Of a DNA stretch of 64,000 nt, positions 57,901-64,000 are shown piece after piece. A program made the translations under genes and the position numbers. The notes beneath the pieces were generated by a model. The model did not search any database and had not been told where the DNA came from. It worked only from the letters and a program-made list of their open reading frames with translations. Source of the stretch: Anisus vortex (taxonomy: Eukaryota; Mollusca; Gastropoda; Planorbidae); assembly GCA_949126835.1 (NCBI GenBank), contig CASBPS010000188.1, positions 868,001-932,000 of the forward strand, read 5' to 3'. How positions within the stretch are numbered: the first letter of the stretch is position 1; each line of letters begins with the position of its first letter.

Positions 57901-60900
57901 TCACTTCACGTTTCATGAATCACGTCTTCAATACAACATTCTATACATGTCTTACTTCACGTTCCATGAATCACATCACTTATTCTAACTTTCTATACAT
58001 ATCTCACTTTACGTTCCATGAATTCATCTATTCTAACGTTCTATACATATCCCACTTCACTTCCATGATTCCATCTATTCTAACATTCTATACATATCTC
58101 ACTTCATGTTCCATTAATCGCATTATCTATTCTAACATTCTATACATATCTCACTTCACGTTAAATGAATCACATCATCTATTCTAACATTCTATACATA
58201 TCTCACTTCACGTTCCATAAATCACACCATCTATTCTAACATTTCATAAATATATCACTTTACGTTCCATAAATCACATCATCAATTCCAACATTCTATA
58301 CATGTCTCACTTTACGTTCCATGAATCACATCATATATTCTAACATTCTATACATATTTTACTTCACGTTCCATAAATCACATCATCTCTTCTAACTTTC
58401 TATACATATCTCATATCACGTTCCATGAATCCATCTATTCTAACATTCTATACATATCTCACTTCACGATCCTTTAATCCATCTATTCTAATATTCTATA
58501 CATATCTCACTTCTAGTTCCATGAATCGCATCATCTATTCTAACATTCTATACATATCTCACTTCACGTTTAATAAATCACATCATCTATTCTAACATTC
58601 TATACATATCTCTCTTCATGTTCCATGAATCCATCTATTCTAACATTCTATACATATCCCACTTCACGTCCATGATTCCATCTATTCTAACATTCTATAC
58701 ATATCTCACTTCATGTTCCATTAATCGCATCACCTATTCTAACATTCTATACATATCTCACTTCACGTTAAATGAATCACATCATCTATTCTAACATTCT
58801 ATACATATCTCACTTCACGTTCCATGAATCACATCATCTAGTCTAACATTCTATGCATATCTCACTTCACGTTCCATGAATCACATCATCAATACAACAT
58901 TCTATACATGTCTCACTTCACGTTAAATGAATCACATCATCTATCCTAACATTCCATACATATCTCTTATTACGTTCCATGTATCACATCATCTATTCTA
59001 ACATTCTATACTCATCTCAATTCACGTTCCATGAATCACATCATCTATTCTAACATTCTATGCATATCTCACTTCACGTTCCATGAATCACATCATCAAT
59101 ACAACATTCTATACATGTCTCACTTCACATTCCATGAATCACATCACTTATTCTAAATTTCTATACATATCTCACTTTACGTTCCATGAATTCATCTATT
59201 CTAACGTTCTATACATATCCCACTTCACGTCCATGATTCCATCTATTATAACATTCTATACATATCTCACTTCATGTTCCATTAATCGCATCATCTATTC
59301 TAACATTCTATACATATCTCACTTCACGTTAAATGAATCACATCATCTATTCTAACATTCTATACATATCTCACTTCACGTTCCATAAATCACATCATCT
59401 ATTCTAACATTCTATACACATCTCACTTCACGTTCCATGAATCACATCATCTATTATAACATTCTATACATATCTCACTTCACGTTCCATGAATCCATCT
59501 ATTCTAACATTTTATACATATATCTCTTCATGTTTCATGAATCCATCTATTCTAACAATCTATACATATTTCACTTCACGTTCCATGAATCACATCATCT
59601 ATTCTAATATTCTATACATATCTCACTTCACGTTCCATGAATTATATCATCTATTCTAACATTCTATACATATCTCACTTCAGGTTCCATGAATCACATT
59701 ATCTATTCAAAAATTCTATACATATCTCACTTCAAGTTCCATGAATCACATCATCTATTCTAACATTCTATACATATCTTACTTCACGTTCCATTAATCA
59801 CATCATCTATTCTAACATTCTATTCATATCTCACTTCACGTTCAATGAATCACATCATTTATTCTAACATTGTATACATATCTCACTTCACGTTCCATGA
59901 ATCACACCATCTATCCTTACATTCCATACATATCTCACATTACTTCCATGTATCACATCATCTATTCTAACATTCTATACTCATCTCACTTCACGTTCCA
60001 TTAATCACATCATCTATTCTAACATTCTATGCATATCTCACTTCACGTTTCATGAATCACGTCTTCAATACAACATTCTATACATGTCTTACTTCACGTT
60101 CCATGAATCACATCACTTATTCTAACTTTCTATACATATCTCACTTTACGTTCCATGAATTCATCTATTCTAACGTTCTATACATATCCCACTTCACGTC
60201 CATGATTCCATCTATTCTAACATTCTATACATATCTCACTTCATGTTCCATTAATCGCATTATCTATTCTAACATTCTATACATATCTCACTTCACGTTA
60301 AATGAATCACATCATCTATTCTAACATTTCATAAATATATCACTTTACGTTCCATAAATCACATCATCAATTCCAACATTCTATACATGTCTCACTTTAC
60401 GTTCCATGAATCACATCATATATTCTAACATTCTATACATATTTTACTTCACGTTCCATGAATCACATCATCTCTTCTAACTTTCTATACATATCTCATA
60501 TCACGTTCCATGAATCCATCTATTCTAACATTCTATACATATCTCACTTCACGTTCCTTTAATCCCTCTATTCTAACATTCTATACATATCTCACTTCAC
60601 GTTTAATAAATCACATAATTTATTCTAACATTCTATACATATCTCTCTTCATGTTCCATGAATCCATCTATTCTAACATTCTATACATATCCCACTTCAC
60701 GTCCATGATTCCATCTATTCTAACATTCTATACATATCTCACTTCATGTTCCATTAATCGCATCACCTATTCTAACATTCTATACATATCTCACTTCACG
60801 TTAAATGAATCACATCATCTATTCTAACATTCTATACATATCTCACTTCATGTTCCATGAATCACATCATCTAGTCTAACATTCTATGCATATCTCACTT

Positions 60901-63900
60901 CACGTTCCATGAATCACATCATCAATACAACATTCTATACATGTCTCACTTCACGTTAAATGAATCACATCATCTATCCTAACATTCCATACATATCTCA
61001 TATTACGTTCCATGTATCACATCATCTATTCTAACATTGTATGCATATCTCACTTCACGTTCCATGAATCACATTATCAATACAACATTCTATACATGTC
61101 TCACTTCACATTCCATGAATCACATCACTTATTCTAACTTTCTATACATATCGCACTTTACGTTCCATGAATTCATCTATTCTAACGTTCTATACATATC
61201 CCACTTCACATCCATGATTCCATCTATTCTAACATTCTATACATATCTCACTTCATGTTCCATTAATCGCATCATCTATTCTAACATTCTATACATATCT
61301 CACTTCACGTTAAATGAATCACATCATCTATTCTAACATTCTATACATATCTCACTTCACGTTCCATAAATCACACCATCTATTCTAACATTTCATAAAT
61401 ATATCACTTTACGTTCCATAAATTACATCATATATTCTAACATTCTATACATATTTTACTTCACGTTCCATGAATCACATCATCTCTTCTAACTTTCTAT
61501 ACATATCTCACTTCACGTTCCATGAATCCATCTATTCTAACATTCTATACATATCTTACTTCACGTTCCTTTAATCCATCTATTCTAACATTCTATACAT
61601 ATCTCACTTCTAGTTCAATGAATCGCATCATCTATTCTAACATTCTATACATATCTCACTTCACGTTTAATAAATCACATCATTTCATCTAACATTCTAT
61701 ACATATCTCTCTTCATGTTCCATGAATCCATCTATTCTAACATTCTATACATATCCCACTTCACGTCCATGATTCCATCTATTTTAACATTCTATACATA
61801 TCTCACTTCATGTTCCATTAATCGCATCATCTATTCTAACATTCTATACATATCTCACTTCACGTTAATTGAATCACATCATCTATTCTAACATTCTATA
61901 CATATCTCACTTCACGTTCCATAAATCACATCATCTATTCTAACATTCTATACACATCTCACTTCACGTTCCATGAATCACATCATCTATTATAACTTTC
62001 TATACATATCTCACTTCACGTTTCATGAATCCATCTATTCTAACATTTTATACATATCTCTCTTCATGTTCCATGAATCCATCTATTCTAACAATCTATA
62101 CATATTTCACTTCACGTTCCATGAAACACATCATCTATTCTAATATTCTATACATATCTCCCTTCACGTTCCATGAATCATATCATCTATTCTAACATTC
62201 TATACATATCTCAATTCAGGTTCCATGAATCACATTATCTATTCAAAAATTTTATACATATCTCACTTCAAGTTCCATGAATCACATCATCTATTCTAAC
62301 ATTCTATACATATCTTACTTCACGTTCCATTAATCACATCATCTATTCTAACATTCTATTCATATCTCACTTCACGTTCAATGAATCACATCATCTATTC
62401 TAACATTCTATACATATCTCTCTTTATGTTCCATGAATCCATCTATTCTAACATTCTATACATATCTCACTTCATGTTACATTAATCGCATCACCTATTC
62501 TAACATTCTATACATATCTCACTTCACGTTAAATGAATTACATCATCTATTCTAACATTCTATACAGATCTCACTTCACATTCCATGAATCACATCATCT
62601 ATTCTAACATTCTATACATATCTCACTTCACGTTCTATTAATCACATCATCTATTCTAACATTCTATACATATCTCACTTCACGTTTCATGAATCGCATC
62701 ATCTATTCTAACATTCTATACTCATCTCAATTCACGTTCCATAAATCACATCATCTATTCTAACATTCTATGCATATCTCACTTCACGTTCCATGAATCA
62801 CATCATCAATACAACATTCTATACATGTCTCACTTCACGTTCCATGAATCACATCACTTATTCTAACTTTCTATACATATCTCACTTTACGTTCCATGAA
62901 TTCATCTATTCTAATGTTCTATACATATCCCACTTCACGTCCATGATTCCATCTATTCTAACATTTTATACATATCTCACTTCATGTTCCATTAATCGCA
63001 TCATCTATTCTAACATTCTATACATATCTCACTTCACGTTAAATGAATCACATCATCTATTCTAACATTCTATACATATCTCACTTCACGTTCCATAAAT
63101 CACACCATCTATTCTAACATTTCATAAATATATCACTTCACGTTCCATGAATCACATCATCAATTTCAACATTCTATACATTTCTCACTTTACGTTCCAT
63201 AAATCACATCATATAATCTAACATTCTATACATATTTTACTTCACGTTCCATGAATCACATCATCTCTTCTAACTTTCTATACATATCTCACTTTACGTT
63301 CCATGAATCCATCTATTCTAACATTCTATACATATCTCACTTTACGTTCCTTTAATCCATCTATTCTAACATTCTATACATATCTCACATCTAGTTCAAT
63401 GAATCGCATCATCTATTCTAACATTCTATACATATCTCACTTCACGTTTAATAAATCACATCATTTCATCTAACATTCTATACATATCTCTCTTTATGTT
63501 CCATGAATCCATCTATTCTAACATTCTATACATATCCCACTTCACGTCCATGATTCCATCTATTCTAACATTCTATACATATCTCACTTCATGTTCCATT
63601 AATCGCATCATCTATTCTAACATTCTATACATATCTTACTTCACGTTAAATGAATCACATCATCTATTCTAACATTCTATACATATCTCACTTCACGTTC
63701 CATGAATCACACCATCTATCCCAACATTCCATACATATCTCACATTACGTTCCATGTATCACATCATCTATTCTAACATTCTATACTCATCTCAATTCAC
63801 GTTCCATGAATCACATCATCTATTCTAACATTCTATGCATATCTCACTTCACGTTCCATGAATCACATCATCAATACAACATTCTATACATGTCTCACTT

Positions 63901-64000
63901 CACGTTCCATGAATCACATCACTTATTCTAACTTTCTATACATATCTCACTTAACGTTCCATGAATTCATCTATTCTAACGTTCTATACATATCCCACTT
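54940..64000 (+). repeat. Satellite array, block 4
   Basis: Monomers continue in the same orientation to the window end, so the array extends beyond it. The first 2 kb resemble the right flanks of the solo LTRs mixed with the TTTTTCCAGCATATCTC set. From about 57240 a distinct set dominates, marked by CATCAATACAACATTCTATAC (for example near 58888, 59094, 60925 and 62808) and by GTTCTATACATATCCC preceded by TTCTAAC. No gene is seen. Confidence 0.97.
57244..64000 (+). repeat. 2137/2536-bp higher-order repeat, about three copies
   Basis: TTCCATAAATCACATCATC followed by TATACACATCTC recurs at 57244, 59381 and 61917, and AGGTTCCATGAATCACATT at about 57544, 59681 and 62217, giving spacings of 2137 and 2536 bp. 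The longer spacing comes from extra monomers in the second copy. The third copy runs off the window end. Confidence 0.75.

Noticed and set aside
1..64000. Centromere assignment by a CENP-B box
   Set aside because: No sequence resembling the CENP-B box was seen in the monomers. A centromeric role is possible for any large satellite but nothing in the sequence shows it.

Overview
This is eukaryotic, almost certainly metazoan, repeat-rich DNA. About 56 of the 64 kb is one satellite array of roughly 48-52 bp monomers (about 33% GC), all in the same orientation. The only other sequence belongs to one LTR-retrotransposon family: two solo LTRs and one full-length but internally deleted copy. There are no host genes, RNA genes or prokaryotic features. 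The Gag has a SCAN-like capsid region and one CCHC knuckle, which points to a Ty3/gypsy element of the sort found in invertebrates and lower deuterostomes. The species cannot be named from this window.

Layout: satellite 1-16404; solo LTR 16405-17027; satellite 17028-22426; solo LTR 22427-23049; satellite 23050-48576; LTR element 48577-54939 (5' LTR, leader with a degenerate primer-binding site, one 912-codon ORF, 2.2 kb of non-coding DNA, polypurine tract, 3' LTR); satellite 54940-64000. The satellite has several layers of organisation. Monomers with 4-bp length variants are assembled into higher-order units of about 1.1-2.5 kb, which are themselves tandemly duplicated (periods by marker position: 1159, 2372/2373, 1941, 2080, 2282 and 2137 bp). 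A still larger unit of about 6.0-6.6 kb carries the solo LTR twice.

The main result is that all three LTR loci sit at the same position in the same satellite context, with the same CTAT target duplication. They are best read as one insertion that was copied with the array; LTR-LTR recombination made a solo LTR, which was then duplicated. The full-length copy encodes Gag plus an aspartic protease fused in frame to fragments of integrase and a C-terminal hydrophobic segment. Reverse transcriptase, RNase H and most of integrase are absent, so the element is non-autonomous, yet its long frame is open. Many short ORFs in the satellite are by-products of its periodicity and are not annotated as genes.
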